Source: SZAS-103 sp036496805
Lineage (GTDB): Bacteria; Pseudomonadota; Gammaproteobacteria; Xanthomonadales; Xanthomonadaceae
NCBI GenBank assembly: GCA_036496805.1
Contig: DASXKN010000029.1
Coordinates: 248,001-312,000, forward strand
Length of the DNA: 64,000 nucleotides
Reading direction: 5' to 3'
Below the pieces are notes generated by a model. It was not told the DNA's origin and searched no databases. It saw nothing but the letters and a program-made list of their open reading frames with translations. Positions 9,287 through 19,647 of the stretch are shown piece by piece. The position numbers and the translations under genes were made by a program. Within the stretch, counting starts at the first letter, position 1, and every line of letters begins with the position of its first letter.

Positions 9287-9990
9287 GCCTGCTGGAAAGC
9301 GCGGGCACTCGTGTGCGCACGCGGATCAAGTTTTGCGGCATGACACGGGTCGAGGACGTGCGACTGGCCTGCGAACTCGGCGCGGATGCGATCGGCCTGG
9401 TCTTCGCCGCGCGCAGCCCGCGCCGTCTCGATCCGGACCATGCGCTCGCGTTGCGTGAAGCGGTGCCGGGCTCCGCAAGCGCCGTCGCGCTGCTGATGGA
9501 CCAGACACACGATGAAGTCGTCGCCGTCGTCGAACGCGTGCGTCCCGACCTCCTGCAATTCCATGGCGGCGAGGACGATGCGTCCTGTGCCGCGTTCGGC
9601 CTGCCGTTCCTGAAGGCCCTGGCGATGCGCGACGTCGCCGCATCCGACGTGCCGGCCCTGCTGGCGGGTTATCCTTCGGCGGCAGGCTTCGTGTTCGACG
9701 GCCATGCTCCCGGTGCGATGGGCGGCAGCGGCGAGCGCTTCGACTGGAACCGTGTCGTTCACCAGAACATCGACCGGCCCTGGCTGCTTGCGGGCGGGCT
9801 CGACGCGCGCAACGTCGGCCAGGCGATACGCGCGGCGCGGCCGTGGGGCGTGGACGTGTCGAGCGGCATCGAATCCGCGCCCGGCATCAAGGATCATGCC
9901 GCCATGCGCGCCTTCGCCGATGCGGTGCGTATGGCGGATCGCCCCCTCTCCCCAACCCCTCTCCCGCGAGGGGAGAGGGGCTTGTCTTGA
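9283..9990 (+). CDS. trpF: phosphoribosylanthranilate isomerase
   Basis: TIM-barrel enzyme converting N-(5-phosphoribosyl)anthranilate to CdRP in tryptophan synthesis. Signatures are IKFCGMTR near the N-terminus, LLQFHGGED, WLLAGGLDARNV and the phosphate-binding GVDVSSGIES. It starts with GTG overlapping the truA stop. About the last 15 residues (from the LSPTPLPRGERG segment) are encoded by a GC-rich genomic repeat, so the native C-terminus has been replaced or extended by repeat sequence. The catalytic barrel appears complete before that point. Confidence 0.93.
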   Translation: MSLLESAGTRVRTRIKFCGMTRVEDVRLACELGADAIGLVFAARSPRRLDPDHALALREAVPGSASAVALLMDQTHDEVVAVVERVRPDLLQFHGGEDDASCAAFGLPFLKALAMRDVAASDVPALLAGYPSAAGFVFDGHAPGAMGGSGERFDWNRVVHQNIDRPWLLAGGLDARNVGQAIRAARPWGVDVSSGIESAPGIKDHAAMRAFADAVRMADRPLSPTPLPRGERGLS

Positions 9991-10042
9991 CCCTCTCCCC
10001 TCGCGGGAGAGGGTGGCGCGCAGCGCCGGGAGAGGGGTGGTT
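9942..10042 (+). repeat. GC-rich extragenic palindromic repeat between trpF and trpB
   Basis: Purine/pyrimidine-biased inverted repeats built from CCCCTCTCCC and GGGAGAGGGG blocks, present twice in opposite orientation around the trpF stop codon. The block CCCCTCTCCCCAACCC recurs inside rnr at about 34530. It can form strong hairpins and may separate trpF from trpBA transcription. Confidence 0.8.
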
Positions 10043-10097
10043 TGCCCCGATTCAACGGGCTCAATGAATTCCAGCAGGTTCCAAGGCAAGGCAGAAC

Positions 10098-11311
<1,214 letters not shown>

Positions 11312-11315
<4 letters not shown>

Positions 11316-12112
11316 ATCGCATCGACCGACGTTTCGCATCCTTCAAGACAAGCGGCCGCAAGGCCCTGATCCCTTTCATCACCGCCGGCGATCCCTCGCG
11401 CGAGGCGACCGTGCCCGTGATGCATGCGCTCGTGCAGGCCGGCGCCGACGCGATCGAGCTCGGCGTGCCGTTCTCCGATCCGATGGCCGACGGGCCGACG
11501 ATCCAGCGCAGTTCCGAGCGCGCTCTCGCACGTGGCGTCGGCACCGCGGACGTGTTCGCGATGGTGGCCGCGTTTCGCGCGACCGACGTGGACACTCCGG
11601 TCGTGCTGATGGGTTACCTCAACCCGGTCGTGATCCGCGGCATCGAGCGCTATGCGATGGAAGCGGCAACGGCGGGCGTCGATGGCGTGCTCCTGGTCGA
11701 TCTTCCGCCGGAGGAGGCCGACGACGTTCGCGCTGCCTTCAATGCGCAGGGGCTGGCGCTGATCGCGCTGGCCGCGCCGACGACCTCGGAAGCGCGCCTG
11801 GATCGTCTCGCGCGCCAAGCGCAGGGCTATCTGTACTACGTCAGCTTCGCCGGCGTCACCGGCGCCCATCGCATCGATGCCGGTTCCGTCCTCGAGCGTG
11901 CGACAGCGCTGCGTGCGAAGTCGGCGGCTCCGGTCGTGGTGGGCTTCGGCGTGCGCGATGGCGCGACCGCGAAGGCGCTCGCACCCTGCGCCGACGGCGT
12001 GGTCGTGGGCAGTGCGCTGGTCGAGGCGATCGCCGACGCGCACGATCCCGATGACGCGGCAAGCCGGGCGCGCGCCTTCCTCGCGCCGTTGCGCGCCGCG
12101 CTCGACGGCTGA
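11312..12112 (+). CDS. trpA: tryptophan synthase alpha subunit
   Basis: Cleaves indole-3-glycerol phosphate to indole, which is channelled to TrpB. The catalytic glutamate lies in AIELGVPFSDPMADGP, the catalytic aspartate in VDGVLLVDLPPEE, and the phosphate loop is VVVGFGVRD. It starts with GTG overlapping trpB, so the two subunits are made in coupled amounts. The protein is 266 residues. The 115 bp to accD carry no gene. Confidence 0.96.
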
Positions 12113-12227
12113 TGCCCGATAGCCCGGGAAACCTTCGTCGGGGCCGTGCCGCAACGCTTCGCTAACGGCGTCCTGCGCCGCGGCTGGTAAACTTCGCCCC
12201 TTCGACGATCCGGAAGACCCGATCTCC

Positions 12228-13118
12228 ATGAGCTGGCTGCAGAAACTCATGCCCGCGCGCATCCGCACCGAAGGCGGCAACAAGCGCAGCATCCCGGAAG
12301 GCCTGTGGGAGAAGTGCGAGAAGTGCGGCGCCGTGCTGTACGGTCCCGAGCTCGAGCGCAACCTCGAGGTCTGCCCGAAATGCGGCCATCACCGCCCGAT
12401 CGGCGCGCGCGCGCGGCTGGCGAGCTTCCTCGATCCGGAATCGACGAGCGAGGTCGCGGCCGACCTCGGCCCGACCGATCCGCTGAAATTCAAGGACAGC
12501 AAGAAGTACCCCGACCGCGTCAAGGCCGCGCAGAAGGCGATCGGCGAGAAGGATGCGATGGTGGTGCTGCGCGGCAGGCTCAAGGGCCAGGACCTGGTCG
12601 CGGCGGCGTTCGAGTTCCGCTACATGGGCGGCTCGATGGGCTCGGTGGTGGGCGAGAAATTCGCGCGCGGCGCAGAGCTGGCGCTGGCCGAGAAGGTTCC
12701 GTTCGTGTGCTTCACCGCCAGCGGCGGCGCGCGCAGGCAGGAAGGCCTGTTCTCGCTGATGCAGATGGCCAAGACCTCCGCCGCGCTCGGCCGGCTGCGC
12801 GCGGCGGGCATTCCCTACATCGTCGTGCTCACCCATCCGACCACCGGCGGTGTCTCGGCGAGCCTGGCGATGCTCGGCGACCTCAACATCGCCGAGCCGC
12901 AGGCGCTGATCGGTTTCGCCGGCCCTCGCGTGATCGAGCAGACCGTGCGCGAGACGTTGCCGGACGGATTCCAGCGCTCGGAATTCCTCGTCGAACACGG
13001 CGCGCTCGACCTGATCGTCGACCGCCGCGAGATGCGCGACCGCATCGCCGCGCTACTGGCGCTGCTGCTGGGCAAGCCGGCGCCGGCCGAAACCGCCGTG
13101 GTCGCGGCGACGCCCTGA
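12228..13118 (+). CDS. accD: acetyl-CoA carboxylase carboxyltransferase subunit beta
   Basis: Beta subunit of the carboxyltransferase that forms malonyl-CoA for fatty acid synthesis, together with AccA. An N-terminal four-cysteine zinc ribbon is visible (CEKCGAVLY and CPKCGHH, about residues 27-50), followed by the crotonase-like carboxyltransferase fold with GGARRQEGLFSLMQM and the PTTGGVSASLAM motif. The protein is 296 residues. In related genomes accD follows the trp genes and is then usually followed by folC; here glmM comes next. Confidence 0.96.
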   Translation: MSWLQKLMPARIRTEGGNKRSIPEGLWEKCEKCGAVLYGPELERNLEVCPKCGHHRPIGARARLASFLDPESTSEVAADLGPTDPLKFKDSKKYPDRVKAAQKAIGEKDAMVVLRGRLKGQDLVAAAFEFRYMGGSMGSVVGEKFARGAELALAEKVPFVCFTASGGARRQEGLFSLMQMAKTSAALGRLRAAGIPYIVVLTHPTTGGVSASLAMLGDLNIAEPQALIGFAGPRVIEQTVRETLPDGFQRSEFLVEHGALDLIVDRREMRDRIAALLALLLGKPAPAETAVVAATP

Positions 13119-13165
13119 TTTTCGCAAGCGCCGATTTCCGCAGGTCCTGATTTTCGCAGGCGCGG
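13116..13165 (+). repeat. three short tandem direct repeats between accD and glmM
   Basis: Three imperfect copies of a 15-17 bp unit (TGATTTTCGCAAGCGCC, GATTTCCGCAGGTCC, TGATTTTCGCAGGCGCGG). The first copy contains the accD stop codon. The function is unknown; it could be slippage or a binding-site array upstream of glmM. Confidence 0.6.
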
Positions 13166-13210
13166 AATCCTGCTAGCGTGGCGCAGTCGCGAACGCAGGG
13201 AGGCCACGCC

Positions 13211-14569
13211 ATGAGCACGCGCCGCTACTTCGGCACCGATGGCATCCGCGGACGCGTGGGCGAGGGGCCGATCTCGGCCGATTTCGTGCTCAAGCTCGGC
13301 TGGGCGCTCGGCCGCGTGCTGGCGCGCGAAGGGCGGCATCCTTCGGTGGTGATCGGCAAGGACACCCGCATCAGCGGCTACATGTTCGAGTCCGCGCTGG
13401 AAGCGGGCCTGGTCGCCGCCGGCGCCGACGTGCACCTGTCGGGCCCGATGCCGACGCCCGGCATCGCCTTCCTCACCCGTTCGTTGCGCGCCGATGCGGG
13501 CATCGTCATCAGCGCCTCGCACAACCCGCACCACGACAACGGCATCAAGTTCTTCAACGCCCGCGGCGAGAAGCTCGACGATGCGACCGAGCTGGCGATC
13601 GAGGCGATGATCGACGCGCCCTTCAGCACGGTCGAGTCCGAAAAGCTCGGCCGCGCAGCGCGCATCGAGGGCGCCGGCACGCGCTACGCCGAGTTCTGCA
13701 AGGCGACGGTGCCAGCGACCTTCCACCTGCGCGGGCTGCACCTGGCGGTCGATTGCGCGCACGGCGCGACCTACCAGATCGCGCCGAAGCTGTTCGCCGA
13801 ACTCGGCGCCGAAGTCGATCCGATCGGCGTCTCGCCGAATGGCCTGAACATCAACGACAAGGTCGGCTCGACCTCGCTGGACAAGCTCGTCGCGCACGTG
13901 CGCAAGGCCGGGTGCGCGCTCGGCATCGCCTTCGACGGCGACGGCGACCGCATGCTGATGGTCGATGCCCAAGGCCGCACCGTCGACGGCGACGCGCTGA
14001 TCTACGTCCTCGCGCTCGACTGGCAGGCCAGCGGTCGCCTGCGCGGGCCGGTGGTCGGTACCCTGATGACCAACTATGGGCTCGAGCGAGCCTTCGCCGG
14101 ACGCGGCATCGCCTTCGTGCGCAGCAAGGTCGGCGATCGCCACGTGCATCGCGCCCTGATCGAGGGCGGCGGCGTCCTCGGCGGCGAGGCTTCCGGCCAC
14201 CTGCTCTGCCTGGATCGCGCGAGCACCGGCGACGGCATCGTCAGCGCGCTCCAGGTGCTCGAAGTGCTGCAACGCACCCAGCGCACGCTGGAGCAGGCGC
14301 TCGACGGCCTGCAGCGCGTTCCGCAGCGCACGGTGAACGTGCGTTTCGCGAAAGGCGCGAAACCCGCGAACGATCCGGTAGTGAAGGCCGAACTGGCCGC
14401 CGCCCAGAAGCAGGTCGAAGGCCGCGGCCGCGCCTTCATCCGCGCCTCGGGAACCGAGCCGGTGGTGCGGGTGACGGTCGAGGCCGACGACGAGGCCCTG
14501 ATGCAGTCGGTGCTCGACCGGCTGGCGACGGCGGTGCGCGCGGCGGCGGAAGGAAGCCACGCCATCTGA
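13211..14569 (+). CDS. glmM: phosphoglucosamine mutase
   Basis: Interconverts glucosamine-6-phosphate and glucosamine-1-phosphate for peptidoglycan and LPS precursors. The phosphoserine loop ISASHNPHHDNG (active serine about residue 100), the metal loop FDGDGDRMLMVD (about 242) and the C-terminal phosphate-binding RASGTEPVVRV are all present. The start at 13211 gives the family N-terminus RRYFGTDGIRG. At 452 residues it is normal. It stands alone between accD and a sensor kinase. Confidence 0.95.
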   Translation: MSTRRYFGTDGIRGRVGEGPISADFVLKLGWALGRVLAREGRHPSVVIGKDTRISGYMFESALEAGLVAAGADVHLSGPMPTPGIAFLTRSLRADAGIVISASHNPHHDNGIKFFNARGEKLDDATELAIEAMIDAPFSTVESEKLGRAARIEGAGTRYAEFCKATVPATFHLRGLHLAVDCAHGATYQIAPKLFAELGAEVDPIGVSPNGLNINDKVGSTSLDKLVAHVRKAGCALGIAFDGDGDRMLMVDAQGRTVDGDALIYVLALDWQASGRLRGPVVGTLMTNYGLERAFAGRGIAFVRSKVGDRHVHRALIEGGGVLGGEASGHLLCLDRASTGDGIVSALQVLEVLQRTQRTLEQALDGLQRVPQRTVNVRFAKGAKPANDPVVKAELAAAQKQVEGRGRAFIRASGTEPVVRVTVEADDEALMQSVLDRLATAVRAAAEGSHAI

Positions 14570-14782
14570 GCGTCCGTCGTCCGGTGCTTTCCTGACCGCA
14601 TCGGTCGGTCCGGCGACTTCGCGACAGCTTTCCTTCGAGCCGTTCCAGGCTTGCGGACGTCGCGCCGGTTCTCACTTTGCGCGGTGTCCGCAGGTGTATG
14701 CTCCTGCCGTTGTCCACGGTCCAAGAGCCATTCAGGTTCTTGCCGGGTCGGGCCTGTTGGACCGGTCCCATGAGGGGATGTG

Positions 14783-16498
14783 ATGCGAGAGGTTGTTCCC
14801 GGCGCAAAACGCATGCCCGAGGCGGTCGAATCCGCCGGTCCATCGCGTTCGCTGACCCGCCTGCCGGGCTTGCCGGAAGACGAGGAACAAATCGCGCATT
14901 TCGCCGCGATCGTGGCTTCGTCCGACGACGCCATCGTCAGCAAGACGCTCGATGGCGTGATCCGGTCGTGGAACGAGGGAGCGGAGCGGATCTTCGGCTA
15001 CAGCGCGGACGAGATCGTCGGGCAGCCGATCACGACGATCATTCCGCTGGAGCTTGGCGACGAGGAGCGGATGATCCTCGGCAAGATCCGAAGCGGCGAA
15101 CGCATCGAGCACTACGAAACCGAACGCGTCGCCAAGGACGGGCGCCGGATCCCGGTGTCGCTCAGCGTATCGCCGATCCGCAACGAGCAGGGGCAGGTTG
15201 TCGGCGCGTCCAAGATCGCCCGCGACATCTCCGAGCGCCGGCTGGCCGACGCGCTGGATGTGCAGAACCAGCGGCTGATGTGGGCCGAGGCCCAGGGGCT
15301 GAGCATCCTCAACGAATGCAGTTCCAGCCTCTGGAGCTGCACCTCGTTCGACGAAGGGATGCAATGCATCCTCGACACGATGATCAGGCTGATGCGTGCG
15401 GACATGGGCAACGTGCAACTGCGCGATGGCCCGGTGCTGCGGATCGCCGCGCAGCGTGGATTCGACCAGGAGTTCCTGGAGTTCTTCCACGAAGTGGAGG
15501 AAACGGACGAATGCGCTTGCGGCCGTGCGTGGCGAAACCGCCGGGCGACGATCATCGCCGACGTCGAGACCGACCAAGCCTATGCGCCGTTCCGGGAGAC
15601 CGCGCGACGCGCGGGTTTCCGCGCGGTCGTTTCCACGCCGCTGATGGGACGCAACCAGGAGGTGCTCGGCGTCGTTTCCGTGCAGTTCCGCGACGCCCAT
15701 GAACCGGCCGATTCCGATCTGAGGCGCATGGAACTTTGCGCCAGCAATGCCAGCCATTTCCTGCAGCGTTTCCGGATGGAGCAGCAGTTGCGCGACAGCG
15801 ACCGGCGCAAGGACGAATTCCTCGCCATGCTGGCGCACGAGTTGCGCAATCCCCTGGCGCCGATCTGTTCCGGCGTCCAGTTGCTCACGCTCAAGCAGGC
15901 CGATGCGGGCATGCGCGAACGCACCATCGGCATGCTGCAACGCCAGTCGAGCCATCTCGTGCGGCTGGTGGACGACCTGCTCGATGTCAGCCGCATCGGT
16001 CGCGGCAAGATCGAGCTGCGCAAGGAGCCGCTGGACCTCGCCACCGTGCTGTCGCGCGCGGTCGAAACGAGCCGGCCGCTGATCGAATCGGCCGGGCACC
16101 GTATTGCCATGGACCTGCCGTCGACCTCCATCAAGGTGGAGGCCGACAACATCCGCCTGACCCAGATCTTCGTCAACCTGCTCAACAACGCAGCGAAGTA
16201 CACGCCGCGTGGCGGCAACATCGCCGTGGCGGTGGAATTGCACGAGTCGCAGGTCGATGTGTCGGTGACGGACGACGGCATCGGCATCGCGCCCGACATG
16301 CTCGAGCACGTCTTCGAGATGTTCACCCAGGTGGATCAATCCCTGGAAAAGGCCCAGGGCGGCCTCGGCATCGGCTTGTCGCTGGTGCAGGCACTCGTCG
16401 CGTTGCATGGCGGGACGGTGCAGGCCTTCAGCGAAGGAGCCGGGCGCGGCAGCCGATTCGTCGTCCGCCTGCCGGTCGCGGCGATCGCGCGCGGCTGA
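14783..16498 (+). CDS. PAS-GAF sensor histidine kinase
   Basis: Soluble sensor kinase of 571 residues. It has a PAS domain (about 35-155, ending in the typical DISERRLADA), a GAF domain (about 170-320), a HisKA domain with phosphoacceptor histidine in DEFLAMLAHELRNPLAP (about 345), and an HATPase domain with N box (VNLLNNAAKYTP), DDGIGI and GIGLSLV. There is no membrane segment and no receiver domain, so its partner regulator is elsewhere. The GAF segment has closely spaced cysteines in ETDECACGRAW that could bind a metal or haem (inference). The ATG at 14783 is preceded by GAGGGG; a GTG at 14780 is possible. The 213 bp upstream hold no gene. Confidence 0.88.
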   Translation: MREVVPGAKRMPEAVESAGPSRSLTRLPGLPEDEEQIAHFAAIVASSDDAIVSKTLDGVIRSWNEGAERIFGYSADEIVGQPITTIIPLELGDEERMILGKIRSGERIEHYETERVAKDGRRIPVSLSVSPIRNEQGQVVGASKIARDISERRLADALDVQNQRLMWAEAQGLSILNECSSSLWSCTSFDEGMQCILDTMIRLMRADMGNVQLRDGPVLRIAAQRGFDQEFLEFFHEVEETDECACGRAWRNRRATIIADVETDQAYAPFRETARRAGFRAVVSTPLMGRNQEVLGVVSVQFRDAHEPADSDLRRMELCASNASHFLQRFRMEQQLRDSDRRKDEFLAMLAHELRNPLAPICSGVQLLTLKQADAGMRERTIGMLQRQSSHLVRLVDDLLDVSRIGRGKIELRKEPLDLATVLSRAVETSRPLIESAGHRIAMDLPSTSIKVEADNIRLTQIFVNLLNNAAKYTPRGGNIAVAVELHESQVDVSVTDDGIGIAPDMLEHVFEMFTQVDQSLEKAQGGLGIGLSLVQALVALHGGTVQAFSEGAGRGSRFVVRLPVAAIARG

Positions 16499-16609
16499 CG
16501 TCGTCAGGGTATCCCCGCGGATCGCGTCGTACCGAATCCCGACGCGAGCGGCGAGGACAGCGAGGACTGATTCGCCGCGCGACCGCGCCGGCATCCAGCG
16601 CCGGCGACG

Positions 16610-16768
16610 TCAGATCACGCCCAGCAGCCACAGCACCAGGACGATGACCAGCACCAGTCCGAGGCCGCCGCTGGGCCCATAACCCCAACCGCGACTGTAG
16701 GGCCACGCCGGGGCCGATCCCAGCAACAACACGATGACGATGATCAGTAGTAGCGCGCCGAGGCTCAT
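16610..16768 (-). CDS. DUF3309 family small membrane protein
   Basis: A 52-residue protein with two hydrophobic helices (MSLGALLLIIVIVLLLG at the start, then GGLGLVLVIVLVLWLLG) flanking a conserved central PAWPYSRGWGYGPSGG. This is the hallmark of the DUF3309 family of tiny membrane proteins common in proteobacteria. Function is unknown. The start is well supported by GGAG upstream of the ATG. An inverted repeat lies about 25 bp upstream. It forms the left edge of the small-gene signalling region. The 111 bp between it and the upstream kinase stop hold nothing recognisable. Confidence 0.85.
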   Translation of the reverse strand: MSLGALLLIIVIVLLLGSAPAWPYSRGWGYGPSGGLGLVLVIVLVLWLLGVI

Positions 16769-16793
16769 GATGTTTTCTCCGTCCTTGGAAAAA

Positions 16794-16813
16794 CTTCCGG
16801 AATTGCCCGGAAG
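16794..16813 (-). promoter_or_regulatory. inverted repeat upstream of the DUF3309 gene
   Basis: CTTCCGG and CCGGAAG arms with a 6-nt spacer, 26 bp before the ATG at 16768. Operator-like, but untested; the rest of the 165-bp gap up to 16933 shows nothing else. Confidence 0.35.
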
Positions 16814-16933
16814 AAATCGAATCCCATGGACATGTCATACCGGCGCTGCGCTGGCCGTCGGATGAATGAGGCAAGATGGAACGGGATGCGGTTCAGCCGG
16901 CGGCGTCCTGCCCGGCCAGTTCAACCGGAAAGT

Positions 16934-17159
16934 TCAACTCCTTGAACTTGCCACCAGGTCGAGCAGGCGCGTGAGGTCGTCGCTGCACTTCCGACCCGCG
17001 GTCGCGATCTGGCCGACGAAGGGTCGCAGCGACTCGGGCATGTCGTCGATGCGCGCGCCGAGTACGGCCGCGTTCATCAGCAGGGTGTTCAATCCGTTGC
17101 GCAGGTCGTGGGCCGCCTGGCCGACCGGATCGCGTCCGCCGGCCCGCGCTGCGGCCGGA

Positions 17160-17188
<29 letters not shown>
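16934..17188 (-). CDS. stand-alone H-box (DHp-like) mini protein
   Basis: An 84-residue protein whose core AAHDLRNGLNTLLMNAAV looks like the phosphoacceptor helix of a histidine kinase dimerisation domain (candidate histidine at residue 27). It is followed by a second helix with conserved Leu spacing, and there is no ATPase domain. Its start lies 29 bp inside the 3' end of the sigma-54 activator gene, so the two are translationally coupled. The likely role is a phosphotransfer or docking partner of that regulator, which has no full kinase beside it (inference). It resembles the 80-residue product at 19052. Alternatively it could be a decayed kinase, but its own start and clean context argue against this. 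Confidence 0.65.
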
Positions 17189-18533
<1,345 letters not shown>

Positions 18534-18536
<3 letters not shown>

Positions 18537-18565
18537 CTCATGTCAGGACCATCTCATGCCAGGAC
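18534..18565 (+). repeat. tandem 16-bp direct repeat at the regulator start
   Basis: Two copies of CATCTCATGYCAGGAC (18534-18549 and 18550-18565, one mismatch), beginning at the start codon of the sigma-54 regulator. A related inverted copy (GTCCTGCCACATG) lies at about 18587-18599. This is a candidate regulator-binding array 70-100 bp upstream of the sigma-54 promoter at 18635. Confidence 0.45.
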
Positions 18566-18634
18566 CGTCTCTTTTCACGACGAGTGTCCTGCCACATGCG
18601 TATCCCGTGCCGACGCGCATCGTCCGATCCGGAA

Positions 18635-18650
18635 TGGCACGAATACTGCT
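18635..18650 (+). promoter_or_regulatory. sigma-54 promoter
   Basis: TGGCAC-N5-CTGCT with GG and GC exactly 10 nt apart; the -24 element is perfect and -12 has one deviation. It points to the small genes at 18783 and 19052, with a predicted start about 18661. Confidence 0.7.
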
Positions 18651-18782
18651 TGCTTGAGGTATCGCACAGACGTACGCCATGCGCAAGCGCCTGGATTCGC
18701 GCGCGGCAATTCGCTCATGCGGGGTCGCAGGCGCGCGGACAGGCGTGGCTTCACGGAAGAATCCGATCAGGGAGGACCTCAT

Positions 18783-19019
18783 ATGCCTGGGCTTTTCGCG
18801 TTGCTTGGTCGTCGTGGACCATCGGAGGCTTCCGACAGCGGTCGTGACGAACAGATCGAACAATCGTTTCCGGCGAGCGATCCGCCCTCGACCACGCCTG
18901 TGCGACGGACGAGCCGGGGTGTCGGCGTTTCCCGGGGGTTGTCGGCCGCGCTGCTCGCCGCGGCTGCAGGGCCTGCCCGCTCGAAGGATGCGGGCTGGGG
19001 AACCGGCAAGACCCGATAG
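18783..19019 (+). CDS. small hypothetical protein with SFPASDPPS motif
   Basis: 78 residues, first gene behind the sigma-54 promoter at 18635, with an excellent ribosome site GGAGG 8 nt before the ATG. The sequence IEQSFPASDPPST matches a short motif common in small proteobacterial hypotheticals; a basic segment and a hydrophobic alanine-rich stretch follow (GLSAALLAAAAGP). No catalytic domain is recognisable. It is probably co-transcribed with the H-box protein 32 bp downstream. Function unknown. Confidence 0.65.
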   Translation: MPGLFALLGRRGPSEASDSGRDEQIEQSFPASDPPSTTPVRRTSRGVGVSRGLSAALLAAAAGPARSKDAGWGTGKTR

Positions 19020-19051
19020 AAATATCAATCCCCCATGTCGAAGGAACCAGG

Positions 19052-19294
19052 ATGAACCAGATCATGCAACCGAACCCGCTGGACCAGCCGAGCCGTGTTT
19101 CAGCCGAATCCAGACTCGCGCGCGAGGAGTGGATGCACGATTTCCGCAATGCGCTCGGCAACGTCACCATCGCCGCGAGCGCGGCGGCGAGCCAGCTCGT
19201 CGAGATCCCCGATCCGGTTCTCCGCGCCGCAATGGCCGAAATCGAAGCCGGTTGCCAGCGCTGCCTGAAGCTCCTGCGGACGATGCCCGCCTGA
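19052..19294 (+). CDS. second stand-alone H-box-like mini protein
   Basis: 80 residues with the core MHDFRNALGNVTIAASAA (candidate phosphoacceptor His at residue 29), followed by an acidic helix and a Cys/Arg-rich C-terminal helix. The HDxRN core matches the protein at 16934, so the two look like paralogs on opposite sides of the activator gene. There is no ATPase domain. AAGGA precedes the ATG. It is the second gene of a likely sigma-54-driven unit with 18783. A phosphotransfer or decoy role is inference. Confidence 0.65.
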   Translation: MNQIMQPNPLDQPSRVSAESRLAREEWMHDFRNALGNVTIAASAAASQLVEIPDPVLRAAMAEIEAGCQRCLKLLRTMPA

Positions 19295-19321
19295 GTCGCA
19301 GCGCGAGGAAATACGTCGCCC

Positions 19322-19354
19322 AAAAAAACGGAGCGGGGGGGAGATCCCGCTCCG
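19322..19354 (-). terminator. intrinsic terminator, minus strand
   Basis: Perfect 9-bp stem CGGAGCGGG/CCCGCTCCG with an 8-nt loop, followed on the minus strand by seven U. It ends the predicted small RNA transcribed from 19497. Confidence 0.85.
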
Positions 19355-19497
19355 TGTGCCCGGCATCGGAGCCGCCGATGCATCGCATCAGGTCTTCCGT
19401 GCTCCGCGGACATCCTTGTCCGTTTGACGCTCCTGCGACTGCCGGGGCATTTGCGGCCATCCTGGCCTTTGGCGCTCTGCTTCAAAACTCTGCTACG
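19322..19497 (-). ncRNA. predicted sigma-54-dependent small RNA
   Basis: The minus-strand interval starts at the expected start point of a consensus sigma-54 promoter (19508-19523) and ends in the intrinsic terminator at 19322-19354, giving about 176 nt. All ATG or TTG frames inside stay open through the terminator, so none encodes a closed peptide, which favours a non-coding RNA. It sits between the two converging sigma-54 gene groups of the island. Sigma-54-dependent sRNAs are known elsewhere (GlmY/GlmZ of enterobacteria), but no sequence relation is claimed. Alternatives are a leader of a longer unit or a short peptide from an unusual start. Confidence 0.6.
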
Positions 19498-19507
19498 AAA
19501 TCAGTGC

Positions 19508-19523
19508 TGCAAGCATCGTGCCA
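19508..19523 (-). promoter_or_regulatory. sigma-54 promoter of the predicted sRNA
   Basis: On the minus strand TGGCACGATGCTTGCA: both -24 and -12 elements match consensus with exact spacing. Predicted start about 19497. Confidence 0.8.
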
Positions 19524-19586
19524 GTCGCCGCTGCCTGCATTTCCGGTCGAAGAGAGCATCGAACCCGGAATTTCTTTCACGGTGCG

Positions 19587-19599
19587 GGAAAATATTTCC
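19587..19599. promoter_or_regulatory. A/T-rich palindrome, candidate enhancer site
   Basis: GGAAAATATTTCC (arms GGAAA/TTTCC), about 90-102 bp upstream of the predicted sRNA start. Similar palindromes lie at a comparable distance from the promoter at 20152. Confidence 0.35.
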
Positions 19600-19647
19600 G
19601 CAAGGATGTAGCGCATCGCCAGGCATGCGGCGCCGGCGCGCTCCTCC

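Noticed and set aside
10043..10097. Possible trp leader/attenuator ahead of trpB
   Set aside because: No leader peptide with tandem Trp codons and no alternative hairpins beyond the genomic repeat.
18597..18612. Minus-strand sigma-54-like site CGGCACGGGATACGCA upstream of the activator
   Set aside because: Spacing is right but both elements have mismatches; kept only as a possible autoregulatory site, not listed as a promoter.
19482..19613. 44-codon minus-strand ORF (MRYILAEIFSRTV...)
   Set aside because: It spans the sRNA sigma-54 promoter and the candidate enhancer palindrome and has no ribosome site.
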